From assembly GCA_038233215.1 (NCBI GenBank), contig JBBSML010000012.1:1-64000 (forward strand): a stretch of 64,000 nt of DNA, read 5' to 3'. The DNA is from JACDBZ01 sp038233215. GTDB taxonomy: Bacteria > Chloroflexota > Limnocylindria > QHBO01. The notes under the pieces were generated by a model that saw only the letters and a list, made by a program, of their open reading frames with translations, had not been told where the DNA came from and made no database searches. Of this stretch, positions 33,988-42,430 are shown piece by piece (within the stretch, counting starts at the first letter, position 1; the number at the start of each line of letters is the position of its first letter). Position numbers and translations under genes: made by a program.

Positions 33988-34015
33988 GAGCCGCTCCGCA
34001 AGGAGCGGCTCTTTT
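33988..34015 (+). terminator. Strong intrinsic terminator
   Basis: A perfect 10-bp stem GAGCCGCTCC / GGAGCGGCTC with a GCAA tetraloop is followed by TTTT. It terminates the DegS/DegU-like operon before the pilin promoter region. Confidence 0.9.
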
Positions 34016-34053
34016 ACCTACTCCGGGCGTGATGGTTGACTTTCGGAACGGTA

Positions 34054-34080
34054 CCCCGCAAGGTACGCTTCCCTGCGGGG
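34054..34080 (+). promoter_or_regulatory. Hairpin in the pilin upstream region
   Basis: CCCCGCA (34054-34060) pairs with TGCGGGG (34074-34080) around a 13-base loop, and a GT/AC extension is possible beyond one mismatch. No T-run follows. It lies about 90 bases before the pilin ATG and may be part of the 5' UTR or an operator. Confidence 0.4.
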
Positions 34081-34171
34081 AACAGTAGGACTATTCGGCC
34101 ATATCTCTTGCCGAGCCCGGTCCGTACGCTCCCGATGCAGAATCTTCTTAGGAAAGGAGGAACCAAATCAC

Positions 34172-34354
34172 ATGATCAAGAACTTCATCAGCAATCTTCT
34201 GGCTCGCTTCCAGAGCGAGGACGAGGACGGGCAGACGCTCGTCGAGTACGGCCTGCTTCTCGCCCTCATCGCGATCGTCGTGATCGCCGCCCTGATCTTC
34301 CTGGGCCCGATCATCAGCCAGCTGTTCCAGAACGTCGGCACCTCGTTGAAGTAA
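34172..34354 (+). CDS. flp: Flp/Fap-type type IVb pilin subunit
   Basis: This 60-residue major pilin precursor of the Tad system has the class IVb cleavage site in DEDGQTLVEYGLLLALIAI, cut after Gly, leaving a Gln N-terminus and the Glu at +5. The hydrophobic stretch VVIAALIFLGPIISQLF completes the helix. The leader of about 20 residues with acidic residues just before the Gly is normal. It is translated from a strong GGAAAGGAGG site and followed 28 bases later by a terminator. It is therefore probably expressed as a short abundant mRNA with some readthrough or a separate promoter for cpaB. Confidence 0.94.
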   Translation: MIKNFISNLLARFQSEDEDGQTLVEYGLLLALIAIVVIAALIFLGPIISQLFQNVGTSLK

Positions 34355-34381
34355 GCCGTCCTCCAGACGGAAACGACTCAC

Positions 34382-34415
34382 AGACCCCCGCAGCCTCGGC
34401 TGCGGGGGTCTTTCG
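34382..34415 (+). terminator. Intrinsic terminator after the Flp pilin
   Basis: A 13-bp stem (AGACCCCCGCAGC / GCTGCGGGGGTCT) with a CTCG loop is followed by TTCG. It would isolate the pilin transcript from the assembly genes. The U-tract is short, so partial readthrough is possible. Confidence 0.85.
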
Positions 34416-34580
34416 TGTCATTGTGCGTTGACGGCTCTGCAAGTACCACGAGGGTCATAGCCCACAAGTCCAGTCGTTGAGACTTGCCGCCCGTGCGTAG
34501 ACTGTTGACCGCAGGCACAACCCGTGTACTGCCAGGTACTCATTCCGTAACCAATCCACCCGAGCCCAAAGGGGACTTTT

Positions 34581-35477
34581 GTGAAGCGATCGAATCGCCT
34601 CGTCATCCTGGTCGGCGTCCTGCTCGCCGTCCTCGCCTTCGTTGCCATCGTGATCCTGCTCAATCAGCGAGAAGAGGCCGTGGCACCAGAGGAGATCACC
34701 GAGACGGTCCTGGTCGCGACGCAGGACATCGCCATCGGCGACCCGGTCACCCCCGACGTCGTTGAGGAGCAGGAGATTAACCCCGAAGCCGTTCAGGGCG
34801 CTGCGCTCGGCAGTGCATCGGCAGTCTCCGGACAGCCTGCCCTCTTTGCGATTCCCGCCGGGTCCCAAGTTACGGGCGAGGCGATCGGCCTCGGCACTGC
34901 TGCCGATACCAACCTGGCCGCGCGGCTAGAACCGGGCGAAAAGGCGATCGGGTTCCAGGTCGACAGCGAGACGGGACTGAACCTCCTCATCAAGGAGGGA
35001 GACTCGATCGACTTGATCCTCAGCCAAGACGTGCCTGCCGTGCAGGAGACGGCCGATTCGGCTGCGAACCCAGATACCGAAGCGCCGCCCCGCTTTGAAC
35101 CAGTCGCGGGCTTGGAGAATCTTCGATCGGTGAAGGCCATTCTTCAGGACAAGCGCGTTCTGTATGTCAGTGACACTAAGGCTTTCGCGCCCCAACCCGT
35201 GGACGCGGATGGCGACGGCGTGGCAGATCCCGAACAACCTCCACCCGCACCCGAGGACCAGACTTCTACGGCGATCATCATCATTGCGGGCACTGAGCAG
35301 GACGCCGAAGTGGTCAAATTTGCCCAGGGCCAAGAGCGATCGATCACGACGGTGATGCGACACGCAGACGACGATGCCATCGACGAAACTCTGGGAATCA
35401 CCCTCCGACAGCTGGTGGATGAATTCGGTGTACTAATCCCCGATATCATCCAGCTCGATTTTGAGGCCGCGCCGTAA
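34581..35477 (+). CDS. cpaB: Flp pilus assembly protein CpaB (SAF domain)
   Basis: The 298-residue protein has one N-terminal helix (LVILVGVLLAVLAFVAIVIL), then an SAF-type domain (TVLVATQDIAIGDPVTPDVV) and the RcpC/CpaB region: LEPGEKAIGFQVDSETGLN, GDSIDLILSQD. An acidic, Pro-rich insertion follows near residue 210 (VDADGDGVADPEQPPP). It is anchored in the membrane and exposed outside. In monoderms it cannot pair with a secretin, so it may contact peptidoglycan or the pilus base. The GTG start follows CCAAAGGGGAC. Confidence 0.88.
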   Translation: MKRSNRLVILVGVLLAVLAFVAIVILLNQREEAVAPEEITETVLVATQDIAIGDPVTPDVVEEQEINPEAVQGAALGSASAVSGQPALFAIPAGSQVTGEAIGLGTAADTNLAARLEPGEKAIGFQVDSETGLNLLIKEGDSIDLILSQDVPAVQETADSAANPDTEAPPRFEPVAGLENLRSVKAILQDKRVLYVSDTKAFAPQPVDADGDGVADPEQPPPAPEDQTSTAIIIIAGTEQDAEVVKFAQGQERSITTVMRHADDDAIDETLGITLRQLVDEFGVLIPDIIQLDFEAAP

Positions 35478-35512
35478 GCTGGCGCTCGCGCCAGCTCTGA
35501 CGGTTCACCATC

Positions 35513-36745
35513 ATGATCAAAGTCCTCATCGTCGACGACATTCCCGAGACACGCGACCACCTCTCGCGTCTCCTTGGCCTGGAGCGTGAGATCGACGTTG
35601 CCGGCACCGCCGGCTCCGGCGAGGAGGCGATCCGCGTATCGATGGAGCTACGGCCGGATGTCATCGTCATGGACATCAACATGCCGGGCATGGACGGCAT
35701 CGCCGCCGCCGAGATCATCTCGCAGCGACTTCCGCACAGCCCGATCATCATGATGAGTGTCCATGGCGAGGCGGAGCAGCTCAAGCGATCCATGCTCGCG
35801 GGTGCCCGTGAGTTCCTCGTCAAGCCGTTCAGCGGCGACGAGTTCTCGACCTCGATCAAGCGCGTGCATGAGCGTGAGCTGACTCGCCGAGAGCAGATGC
35901 AGGAGACGTCCGGCGGGGCCGTAGCGACACCCGCCGGCGAATCCGGCGACCCCGAGGACCACCAGGTGATCGGCGTGTTCTCACCGAAGGGCGGCGCTGG
36001 ACGAACGACATTGGCCGTGAACCTGGCACTCGCCCTCAAACGGGAGACGAACCAGCGCGTGGCCCTCATCGACGCGAACCTTCAATTCGGCGACGTCGGC
36101 GTTCTCCTGAATCTGAACCCGAAGAACCGCTCCGTCGCGGAGGCCGTCGAAGGCGGCGAGCCTGACGGTGACATCATCGAATCCGTCATGGTCGAGCACT
36201 CGACCGGCATCCGCGTGCTCCTCGCCCCACCGTCGCCAGAGGGCGCCGACCTCGTCACGCCCGCATACCTCAAGAAGATCATCGGGTTCCTGCGCGAGAC
36301 GCACGACTGGGTCGTGGTGGACCTTCCGTCGGGCCTCAACGATCACACCCTGGGGGTCCTTGACGGGGCCGATCAGATCCTGGTCGTCGCCGCGCTCGAG
36401 ATCACCACCATCAAGAACGTTCGGCTCTTCCTGGAGATCGCGGATCAGCTCGACTACGAGCGCTCGAAGATTCGCCTCGTCATCAACCGATCGGACGCCT
36501 CGCAGGGCATCCGCATCGGCGATGTGGAGGCCTCCATTCGCCGCTCCATCGACGGCACGATCGTCTCCGACGGCCGCCTCGCCGTGCTCGCGGTGAATCG
36601 CGGAGTGCCGTTCGTCGTATCTCATCCAGAGTCGCCGCTCTCGCGCGACGTCTTCAAGCTCGCCCGAACGCTCGCCGGCGCGGGGACAGCCACCACCGGA
36701 AAGACCGATAAGGCCGCAAAGCGCGGACTCTTCGCACGCCGCTGA
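35513..36745 (+). CDS. cpaE: CpaE/TadZ-like protein: receiver domain plus ParA/MinD-type ATPase
   Basis: The protein has 410 residues. Residues 1-125 form a complete receiver (VLIVDDIPETRDHL, Asp in VIVMDINMPGMDGI, Lys in FLVKPF). Residues about 150-400 form a MinD/ParA-like ATPase with deviant Walker A FSPKGGAGRTTLAVN, LIDANLQFGDVG and VVDLPSGLND. CpaE/TadZ positions the pilus machine. Here the receiver keeps its phospho-acceptor Asp, unlike many CpaE pseudo-receivers, so pilus placement may be phosphorylation-controlled. Confidence 0.9.
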   Translation: MIKVLIVDDIPETRDHLSRLLGLEREIDVAGTAGSGEEAIRVSMELRPDVIVMDINMPGMDGIAAAEIISQRLPHSPIIMMSVHGEAEQLKRSMLAGAREFLVKPFSGDEFSTSIKRVHERELTRREQMQETSGGAVATPAGESGDPEDHQVIGVFSPKGGAGRTTLAVNLALALKRETNQRVALIDANLQFGDVGVLLNLNPKNRSVAEAVEGGEPDGDIIESVMVEHSTGIRVLLAPPSPEGADLVTPAYLKKIIGFLRETHDWVVVDLPSGLNDHTLGVLDGADQILVVAALEITTIKNVRLFLEIADQLDYERSKIRLVINRSDASQGIRIGDVEASIRRSIDGTIVSDGRLAVLAVNRGVPFVVSHPESPLSRDVFKLARTLAGAGTATTGKTDKAAKRGLFARR

Positions 36746-36767
36746 GACCATTGGAAGGACGCAGCAC

Positions 36768-38219
36768 ATGTCATTGCTGAAGCGAATCGAGCGGGCCCGT
36801 CCCGCCGCAGAAGGGGAACCGCAGACGCCCGCGGTCCCCGCGACGGTTCCACCGTCGGGTGGAGCGCCCCAGACGCCGGCCCATGGCGTGAGCGGACCGC
36901 CCGCGTCGACACCGCCACCGGTTGCGGCGCCATCGCGCTTCGCCGGCGCAATGCCAGCTCGCGAATCGTTCCGGGAGGCGAAATTCCGCGTCCAGAATCG
37001 GCTCGTCAATGAGCTGGACCCCAAGCTCGATCTTTCCAACCAGGTCGAGGTCCGGCGCCAGATCGAAGACCTCTTCAGCCGCATCGCCGATGAGGAGGGC
37101 CTGGCCCTCACTCGTGCCGAGCGCGTCCGCATGCTCGAACAGATCACGGACGAGATCCTTGGCCTGGGCCCGCTCGAGCCGCTGCTCCGCGACGAGACGC
37201 TCACCGAGGTGATGGTCAACGGACCGCAGCAAGTCTACATCGAGCGCGACGGCAGGCTGGAGCTCACGAACGTGACGTTCCAGAACGACGAGCACGTGAT
37301 GCGGATCATCCAGCGCATCATCGCGCCCATCGGTCGCCGCGTCGACGAGTCCAGCCCCATGGTCGATGCTCGCCTTGCCGATGGCTCACGCGTGAACGCG
37401 ATCATCCCGCCGCTCTCGCTGGTCGGCCCGGTCGTCACCATTCGAAAATTCTCGGCAACACCGTTCTCCGTGGACGATCTGATTCGATTCGGGACCGCGA
37501 CACCCGAGATGTTCGAGTTCCTCGAGGCCTGCGTGAAGGCGCGCTTGAATGTCTTCGTTTCCGGCGGCACCGGGTCCGGCAAGACCACGATGCTCAACAT
37601 CCTGTCGTCGTTCATCCCGGATGACGAGCGGATCGTGACCATCGAGGACGCGGCCGAGCTCCAGCTTCGCCAGGAACACGTGGTCACGCTCGAATCGCGA
37701 CCCGCGAACATCGAGGGCAAGGGCGCCATCCCCATCCGCGAGCTCGTGCGCAACTCCCTGCGTATGCGACCCGACCGCATCGTGGTCGGCGAGTGCCGCT
37801 CCGGAGAGGCACTCGACATGCTCCAGGCAATGAACACCGGCCACGACGGCTCGATGTCGACTGGCCACGCGAACAGCCCACGAGACATGCTCAGCCGCCT
37901 GGAGACCATGGTCCTCATGGCCGGCATGGACCTGCCACTCAAGGCGATCCGTGAACAGGTAGCGTCGGCCGTCGACCTGATCGTTCAGCAGAACCGACTC
38001 AAGGACGGATCCCGCAAGATCGTGAACATCACCGAGGTCCAGGGCATGGAAGGTGACGTCATCGTCATGCAGGACGTCTTCGTCTATGAGCAGACCGGGG
38101 TCATCGAGGGCAAGATCCAGGGTCGCCTCAGGCCGACCGGTATCCGTCCGAAGTTCGTCGAAAAGTTCGAGGCCGCCGGAATCCATCTGCCGAACAATAT
38201 CTTCGGGTCCCCATTCTGA
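36768..38219 (+). CDS. cpaF: Tad pilus assembly ATPase CpaF/TadA
   Basis: This 483-residue secretion ATPase powers Flp assembly. After a Pro/Ala-rich N-terminal 60 residues come the N-domain (MVNGPQQVYIERDG), Walker A VSGGTGSGKTTMLN, the Asp box IVTIEDAAELQL, Walker B RPDRIVVGECRSGE and the His box MSTGHANSPRDML. Length and motif order are standard. It sits 22 bases after cpaE, and its TGA overlaps the tadB ATG (TGATG). Confidence 0.95.
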   Translation: MSLLKRIERARPAAEGEPQTPAVPATVPPSGGAPQTPAHGVSGPPASTPPPVAAPSRFAGAMPARESFREAKFRVQNRLVNELDPKLDLSNQVEVRRQIEDLFSRIADEEGLALTRAERVRMLEQITDEILGLGPLEPLLRDETLTEVMVNGPQQVYIERDGRLELTNVTFQNDEHVMRIIQRIIAPIGRRVDESSPMVDARLADGSRVNAIIPPLSLVGPVVTIRKFSATPFSVDDLIRFGTATPEMFEFLEACVKARLNVFVSGGTGSGKTTMLNILSSFIPDDERIVTIEDAAELQLRQEHVVTLESRPANIEGKGAIPIRELVRNSLRMRPDRIVVGECRSGEALDMLQAMNTGHDGSMSTGHANSPRDMLSRLETMVLMAGMDLPLKAIREQVASAVDLIVQQNRLKDGSRKIVNITEVQGMEGDVIVMQDVFVYEQTGVIEGKIQGRLRPTGIRPKFVEKFEAAGIHLPNNIFGSPF

Positions 38220-39211
38220 TGGGCATGCTTCCCTTCCTCATCGCCGGACTGTCCGCGATGGCTATTCTCTTGATCGCCGTAGGCGTCTCCATGAGCGGCG
38301 GCTCGGGAACGGTGGCGTCGCGCCTGGAGCGGTACGCGTCGGCGCAGTCGGATGCGAATGGCGGCGCGGCCAATGATCGCGGCAGCGCCGTCGTTGAGGG
38401 TCTTACGCGCGTCATGGAGCGGCAGGATCGCGGAGCGCGCCTAGGAGTCGAGCTCGCTCGTGCCGACCTGAAGCTTCGGCCTGCCGAGTTTGCTCTCGCG
38501 TGGTTCGCTTCTCCCTTCCTGTTCGCCGGTGCCGCGTTCTTGCTGAGCGTCATCTTTCCAGCACTTGGGAATCCGGTGGCACTCGCGGTCGCAGCCGCCA
38601 TTGGCGCATATTTTCCTCGGTTCTACCTCAAGCGACGCCAGGGAAAGCGGCTCAAGGCATTCGCCACGCAGTTGCCTGACACGATCACGCTGCTCGCGAA
38701 CTCTCTCCGTGCCGGATCGTCCTTCCTCCAGGGCGTCGAGCTCGTCACGCGTGAGGGGCGTCCGCCCATCAGCGAAGAGTTCGAGCGCGTCGTGCGCGAA
38801 ATGCAGCTCGGGATGGCACTTCAACCGGCCCTCAATAACCTGGCCCGCAGGGTGGACAGTGAGGATCTGGACCTCGTGGTGACGGCGATCAGCATCCAGA
38901 GCCAGGTCGGCGGTAACCTCGCCACGGTCCTCGATTCAATCGCTCACACCATTCGCGAACGAGTACGGTTGATCGGCGAGATCAACACCCTCACCGCCAT
39001 GCAGCGCTACAGCGGGTATGTCATTACAGCCCTCCCGTTTGGCCTCGGCCTTATCCTTTTGGTGATCAGCCCGACCTACATGGCACCGATGTTCGAACGT
39101 CCCCCGGAGGCCTTCGGCCTGCCCCTCGGCGTCATCTTCTTCCTCGTCGGGCTCTTCATGATGGGCATGGGCTACTTCCTTATCCGACGCATCGTAGATA
39201 TCAAGGTTTGA
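38219..39211 (+). CDS. tadB: Tad inner-membrane platform protein TadB
   Basis: This 330-residue GspF-like membrane protein has two N-terminal helices and an early basic/acidic linker. The T2SSF domain includes FATQLPDTITLLANSLRAGS and EMQLGMALQPALNNLARRV, then DLVVTAISIQSQVGGNLATV. Two C-terminal helices follow. With TadC it forms the platform on which CpaF acts. It starts on the cpaF stop and ends four bases before tadC. Confidence 0.92.
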   Translation: MGMLPFLIAGLSAMAILLIAVGVSMSGGSGTVASRLERYASAQSDANGGAANDRGSAVVEGLTRVMERQDRGARLGVELARADLKLRPAEFALAWFASPFLFAGAAFLLSVIFPALGNPVALAVAAAIGAYFPRFYLKRRQGKRLKAFATQLPDTITLLANSLRAGSSFLQGVELVTREGRPPISEEFERVVREMQLGMALQPALNNLARRVDSEDLDLVVTAISIQSQVGGNLATVLDSIAHTIRERVRLIGEINTLTAMQRYSGYVITALPFGLGLILLVISPTYMAPMFERPPEAFGLPLGVIFFLVGLFMMGMGYFLIRRIVDIKV

Positions 39212-39215
39212 TGCT

Positions 39216-40133
39216 ATGACCCCTGAAATCATCGTCGCGATCCTCGCCGCCGGCGCCGTCCTCCTCGTCACATACGGGATTGCCGCCCGGCCATCCGAGG
39301 ATGCCGTACAGGCACGTCTGTCACAGCTGGTCGTTCAGCCCAAGTCGCTGGAGGAAATGGAGCTCAACCAGCCCTTCTACGATCGGACCGTCCGGCCATT
39401 GATCCAGCGCCTCTCAACGGTCGGAAAGCGGAAGGACGGCGGTGTCATCGCCCGAACCGATGCTCGGCTGGAGAGAGCCGGCTATCCGGGAGGTCTTCGA
39501 GGTGCGGACTGGCTGGGCGCGAAGCTCCTCGCTGCCATCGTCGGCGGCATCAGCGTTTTCCTGCTCCTGCTCCTGGTCACCGCCGGTACCTTCGGCGTGG
39601 CGATCCTGGGTGGGTTGGTCGGCCTCATGATCGGCTTTGTCGCCCCGGAGTTCTGGCTCGGCAAGAAGATCAAGGCCCGCTCCATGGCCATGATGCTGCA
39701 ACTTCCCGATGCGCTCGACCTATTGACGATCTCGGTCGAAGCGGGGCTGGGGTTCGACGCGGCATTGGCGAAATGCGTGGAGAAGATGGAAGGACCGCTC
39801 ATCGACGAGTTCCGCCAGGCGCTGGCAGAAGTACGCATGGGCCGCACTCGCCGCGATGCCCTGCGTGACGTCGCCACGCGTGCGGATGACCAGTCGCTCA
39901 CCAACTTCATCGGCGCCATCGTCCAGGCAGAGCAGCTCGGCGTGCCGATCGCCAAGGTGCTCCAGATTCAGTCGCAGCAGTTGCGAATCGTCCGACGACA
40001 GCGCGCCGAGGAGGCTGCTGCGAAGGCGCCCATCAAGATGCTCTTCCCCATGGTGGGCTGCATCTTTCCGACGATCTTCATCGTGATCCTCGGACCGGCC
40101 GTCATCACCGTCATGGGCGGCATCGGCGTCTAG
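39216..40133 (+). CDS. tadC: Tad inner-membrane platform protein TadC
   Basis: The 305-residue protein is the partner of TadB. It has N-terminal helices, a T2SSF domain with LPDALDLLTISVEAGLGFDA and VRMGRTRRDALRDVATRAD, then FIGAIVQAEQLGVPIAKVL, and C-terminal helices around PIKMLFPMVGCIFPTIFIVI. Order and lengths match canonical Tad loci. It is the last structural gene before an inserted two-component pair. Confidence 0.92.
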   Translation: MTPEIIVAILAAGAVLLVTYGIAARPSEDAVQARLSQLVVQPKSLEEMELNQPFYDRTVRPLIQRLSTVGKRKDGGVIARTDARLERAGYPGGLRGADWLGAKLLAAIVGGISVFLLLLLVTAGTFGVAILGGLVGLMIGFVAPEFWLGKKIKARSMAMMLQLPDALDLLTISVEAGLGFDAALAKCVEKMEGPLIDEFRQALAEVRMGRTRRDALRDVATRADDQSLTNFIGAIVQAEQLGVPIAKVLQIQSQQLRIVRRQRAEEAAAKAPIKMLFPMVGCIFPTIFIVILGPAVITVMGGIGV

Positions 40134-40135
40134 CC

Positions 40136-40849
40136 GTGCTACCGCCGGTGCGGCCGGCCGTCCTGCTGGTCGATGACGACCGCACGTTGCTCTCGGTGGT
40201 TTCGCGGCGCGTGAGCCGCGCCGGGTACGAGGTACGGACCGCGACATCAGGACCGGCAGCGCTCAAGCAGTTGGAGGGGACCTGGCCTGCCCTCCTGGTG
40301 ATCGACCTGATGATGCCCGGCATGGACGGCTTCGAGCTCGCCCGGCACGTGAAGCAGCTAGCTGACCTGCCGATCATCGTCCTTTCGGCCGTCGATGCGT
40401 CTGAAGCCAAGGTGAGCGCGCTGGAGCTGTATGCCGAGGATTACGTCACCAAGCCATTCGACCCCGACGAGCTGGTTGCTCGGATCCAACGCGTCCTGAG
40501 GCGGTCAGCGATCGGCAATCCGCAGCTCTCGTTTGACGGCGGGGACGTGGAGGTGGACCTGGCCACACGACGGCTGACTACGCCCGCGGGGTCGCATCAG
40601 CTCAGTCCCACCGAAGCGCGACTGCTCCAGGTGCTCGCCGCCTCCCTCGATCGCGTCGTGCCCACCGATGAGCTCATCGACCGGGTCTGGACCGGTAGGG
40701 AGGGCGCCGATGCATCCTACCTATGGGTCACCGTCCGCCGATTACGTCGGAAGCTTGAGGCGGACCCCGACCGACCCCGCTATCTGCTGACCGAGCGCGG
40801 CCTCGGCTATCGGCTGGTCTCTAGCACGTCCGCGCCACTGCGCTCATAG
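40136..40849 (+). CDS. OmpR/PhoB-family response regulator
   Basis: The 237-residue regulator has a receiver (AVLLVDDDRTLLSVVSRRV, Asp in LLVIDLMMPGMDGFEL, Lys in DYVTKPF). Its C-terminal winged helix (LSPTEARLLQVLAASLDRVV, then YLWVTVRRLRRKLEADP) is of the OmpR kind. GTG 40136 follows the tadC stop by two bases. It is cotranscribed with the pilus genes and the kinase next to it, which makes it a second candidate regulator of this locus. Confidence 0.9.
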   Translation: MLPPVRPAVLLVDDDRTLLSVVSRRVSRAGYEVRTATSGPAALKQLEGTWPALLVIDLMMPGMDGFELARHVKQLADLPIIVLSAVDASEAKVSALELYAEDYVTKPFDPDELVARIQRVLRRSAIGNPQLSFDGGDVEVDLATRRLTTPAGSHQLSPTEARLLQVLAASLDRVVPTDELIDRVWTGREGADASYLWVTVRRLRRKLEADPDRPRYLLTERGLGYRLVSSTSAPLRS

Positions 40850-40852
40850 GCC

Positions 40853-42325
40853 GTGCCTCGCAGCGGCCTCTGGCTTCGCGTTTTCGTCGGCCTACTGTTG
40901 GCGGTGATGCCGCCCCTGCTCATGCTGGCCGGGGCGCTCCTGCTCACCGAATATGTCCTCCACGGCACGGATCCCGCATCCGTCGCAGCCCTGGTCGTCA
41001 TGGGAGCCATCGGCTGGGCGGCCATCCTGGCAATCTTCTTCACGCGCAGCCTCGCGCAGGATTACGGTTCTCTCCTTTCCCTTGCGCATCGCGGAGAACA
41101 CGGTGGGGATGCCGAGGGGGATGCCGCGTACCGCGAGCTCGCCAGCCTTCTCGACGAGAGGGATCGCCAAGTCTCGACGCTGGCGCAGCAGGCCAGCACG
41201 ATTCCCATCGACGATGAACCGCGGGCGGTCGTGGCATCCCTAGTGTCGGCAGTGCGGCGCGTGATGCGGGACTCAACCTGGCGCTGCGCCGTACTGGCAT
41301 CCGATCACGAGGAACTCCTCCCTCCCGGGGTCTACCAGGGAACCGAAGACGCCACCGAGCCGGGGGCTTTGGACGACCTCGAGCGTTGGGCCTCGGTCTC
41401 CGGTTGGGAGCGGCCGGCACGCCGGGAGGAGGGACCGTGGGGCGCCTTCGTCATCATCAATGTGGCCGCAAGCGAACGGGTGAGCGCCATTCTCTACGCT
41501 CCCTGGGAGGGCAGAGTTGACCCAACGCCGGCGGAGATCGGCCTGCTCAGCCTGGTTGGCCAACATGCCGGCACCGCGCTGGAGCATTCGCTCGTCTACT
41601 CCCAGGTACGGTCGCAGGCGGACGAACTCAACCGCATGGCCAGCATCCAGGCGGACTTCCTGCGAGGCGTCACCCACGACCTACAGACGCCGCTGACCAG
41701 CATGGCGGCGCTGGCTACCGAGCTGCAGGCGGAAGAGGTGGTTTCGGAGACGGCACGTGCGGACCTTGAATCCATCGCCCACCAGGCCGAACGTATGCGA
41801 CGGATGGTAAGCCAGCTCCTGATCGCGTCGCGCTTGGAGGCCGGAGGCATTTCAGCACACCAGGACGTTTTCGCCGTTCCGCCATTGGTGGAGCGGACAT
41901 GGGCCGCGCTGCGAGCGAATCGACCCTTCGCGCTGAAGGTCGCCGGGCCTCCGCACCTCGCGGTGGCGGACCAGGATCGCCTGGAGCAGGTCCTCTGGGC
42001 GGTGCTGGATAACGCGGTCAAGTACAGTCCTGCGGGCTCGTCGGTCGACGTGCATATCAGCCCAGAAGCCGGCCTGCTCGCGATCATCGTGGCCGACCGG
42101 GGCACCGGCATGAGTGAGGCCACCCGCGCCAGGGCATTCGACCAGTTCTATCGCGCGCCGGAGGCACGCAAGCTGGCGCCCGACGGCAGCGGAGTCGGAC
42201 TGTATGCCGCGCGCGGGATCATGCAGGCAATGGGCGGCTCCATAGACATCGACAGCCACCTCGGGCGAGGTGCGCGCGTGACACTCCGGCTGCCAGCCGA
42301 AGCGAGCGGCGCCGCCGGGGAGTAG
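40853..42325 (+). CDS. Membrane sensor histidine kinase with GAF-like domain
   Basis: The 490-residue kinase has two N-terminal helices (about 8-65) and a HAMP-like or coiled linker. A GAF-like region follows at about 120-250, ending GLLSLVGQHAGTALEHS. Then come HisKA (LRGVTHDLQTPLTSMAALAT with the phospho-acceptor His) and HATPase_c: N box VLDNAVKYSPAG, G1 VADRGTGM, G2 DGSGVGLYAARGIM. GTG 40853 is four bases after the regulator. The short outer loop suggests sensing within the membrane or by the GAF domain. Confidence 0.9.
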   Translation: MPRSGLWLRVFVGLLLAVMPPLLMLAGALLLTEYVLHGTDPASVAALVVMGAIGWAAILAIFFTRSLAQDYGSLLSLAHRGEHGGDAEGDAAYRELASLLDERDRQVSTLAQQASTIPIDDEPRAVVASLVSAVRRVMRDSTWRCAVLASDHEELLPPGVYQGTEDATEPGALDDLERWASVSGWERPARREEGPWGAFVIINVAASERVSAILYAPWEGRVDPTPAEIGLLSLVGQHAGTALEHSLVYSQVRSQADELNRMASIQADFLRGVTHDLQTPLTSMAALATELQAEEVVSETARADLESIAHQAERMRRMVSQLLIASRLEAGGISAHQDVFAVPPLVERTWAALRANRPFALKVAGPPHLAVADQDRLEQVLWAVLDNAVKYSPAGSSVDVHISPEAGLLAIIVADRGTGMSEATRARAFDQFYRAPEARKLAPDGSGVGLYAARGIMQAMGGSIDIDSHLGRGARVTLRLPAEASGAAGE

Positions 42326-42430
42326 TACGACCGTACCAATGCGATCGGGACGGTTTACGGGCAGGCTGCAAGGTGACGTGCAAGGTCGCGCTCATAGACT
42401 CCGCTCATAAGTCGCTAACGAGCCCCCAAG

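Larger units (their letters stand above)
33836..34171. other. Intergenic region between the DegU-like gene and the Flp pilin
   Basis: This 336-bp region holds several potential hairpins. There is a CCGCGG-GTAT-CCGCGG stem near 33919-33934 and a GGGGACC...GGTCCCC pairing around it. It also contains the terminator at 33988-34015 and the hairpin at 34054-34080. GGAAAGGAGG (34151-34160) is the pilin ribosome-binding site. No protein-coding frame is convincing. No known riboswitch class was recognised. Confidence 0.5.

Noticed and set aside
33905..33990. A riboswitch-like set of hairpins between the DegU-like gene and its terminator
   Set aside because: The core motifs of the c-di-GMP or SAM classes are absent. 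Only generic hairpins can be supported.
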